Source of the DNA: Drosophila persimilis | Taxonomy: Eukaryota > Arthropoda > Insecta > Diptera > Drosophilidae | NCBI RefSeq assembly: GCF_003286085.1 | Contig: NW_020825289.1 | Coordinates: 17,758,001-17,822,000 of the forward strand | Direction: 5' to 3' | Length of the DNA: 64,000 nt | Shown here: one piece after another, positions 63,912-64,000 of the stretch | How positions within the stretch are numbered: the stretch's first letter is position 1 | Layout of the letters: the number at the start of each line of letters is the position of its first letter | Notes under the pieces: model-generated | What the model saw: the letters and a program-made list of their open reading frames with translations, nothing else | Told to the model about the DNA's origin: nothing | Database searches by the model: none | Program-made: the position numbers and the translations under genes

Positions 63912-64000
63912 ATGGATCTACAGGTGAAGCGGCTCACATTTTGTCTAAGCATATTTGTATGCATCTGGAATTGGCAAATCGGTGAAGTAAACTCCTCCGG
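63912..64000 (+). CDS. 5' end of a secreted or membrane protein gene, runs off window
   Basis: ATG at 63912 opens 29 codons to the window edge without a stop. The product begins M-D-L-Q-V-K-R-L-T-F-C-L-S-I-F-V and continues C-I-W-N-W. A basic residue pair followed by about 14 hydrophobic residues and then polar sequence is a typical signal peptide or signal anchor. The context gcaATGG is acceptable. The family cannot be identified from this stub. In divergent insect receptor families such starts are common, but that is inference. Confidence 0.5.
   Translation, partial: MDLQVKRLTFCLSIFVCIWNWQIGEVNSS

Noticed and set aside
1-64000. CRISPR arrays, rRNA or tRNA genes, and intact transposon or retroelement genes
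   Set aside because: None seen. No regularly spaced repeats, no recognisable cloverleaf or ribosomal sequence, and no transposase or reverse-transcriptase motifs in any frame.

Overview
This window is nuclear DNA from a fly of the genus Drosophila. It has short GT-AG introns of 60-90 bp beside multi-kilobase ones, Drosophila core-promoter motifs (TATA+Inr, Inr+DPE, DRE, Ohler motifs 1 and 6), abundant CA/GA microsatellites, and proteins recognisable as insect orthologues. All linked genes are ones I place on Muller element C (2R in D. melanogaster), but the order differs from D. melanogaster, which suggests a rearranged lineage such as the obscura group. That species guess is inference.

Layout, left to right. 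(1) 1-16029, + strand: the 3' part of the spectraplakin gene shot: spectrin-repeat rod, two EF-hands, GAS2 domain and the microtubule-binding/EB1-binding tail, with several candidate alternative exons. (2) 18091-19326, - strand: a RWD+RING E3 ligase (RNF25 type), convergent with shot. Its upstream side carries a motif 1/6 promoter. (3) 19521-20770: an array of diverged repeats next to an isolated perfect DRE. (4) 21404-33968, + strand: an SLC6 neurotransmitter/amino-acid symporter with nine coding exons, a long 5' intron and a long 3' UTR. (5) 35632-42974, + strand: mitochondrial PEPCK (Pepck2), whose presequence is started in a tiny exon 5.4 kb upstream of the main exon. (6) 45299-47594, + strand: cytosolic PEPCK (Pepck1) with a TATA+Inr promoter. 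The two Pepck genes are tandem duplicates that share long blocks of complete identity. (7) 53025-56170, + strand: an RGK-type (Rad/Gem/Kir) small GTPase with a large 5' intron. Its last intron holds a striking 41-bp-stem inverted repeat. (8) 58300-63400 has no gene I can support. (9) 63410-63671 looks like a broken relict, and 63912-64000 is the signal-peptide start of a new gene that runs off the window.

The two PEPCKs catalyse the same gluconeogenic/glyceroneogenic step in different compartments. The other genes are functionally unrelated neighbours. The most unusual observations are the intronic hairpin in the RGK gene, the gene-conversion blocks between the PEPCKs, the repeat array at a possible synteny junction, and the start-codon-sharing relict/gene pair at the right edge.
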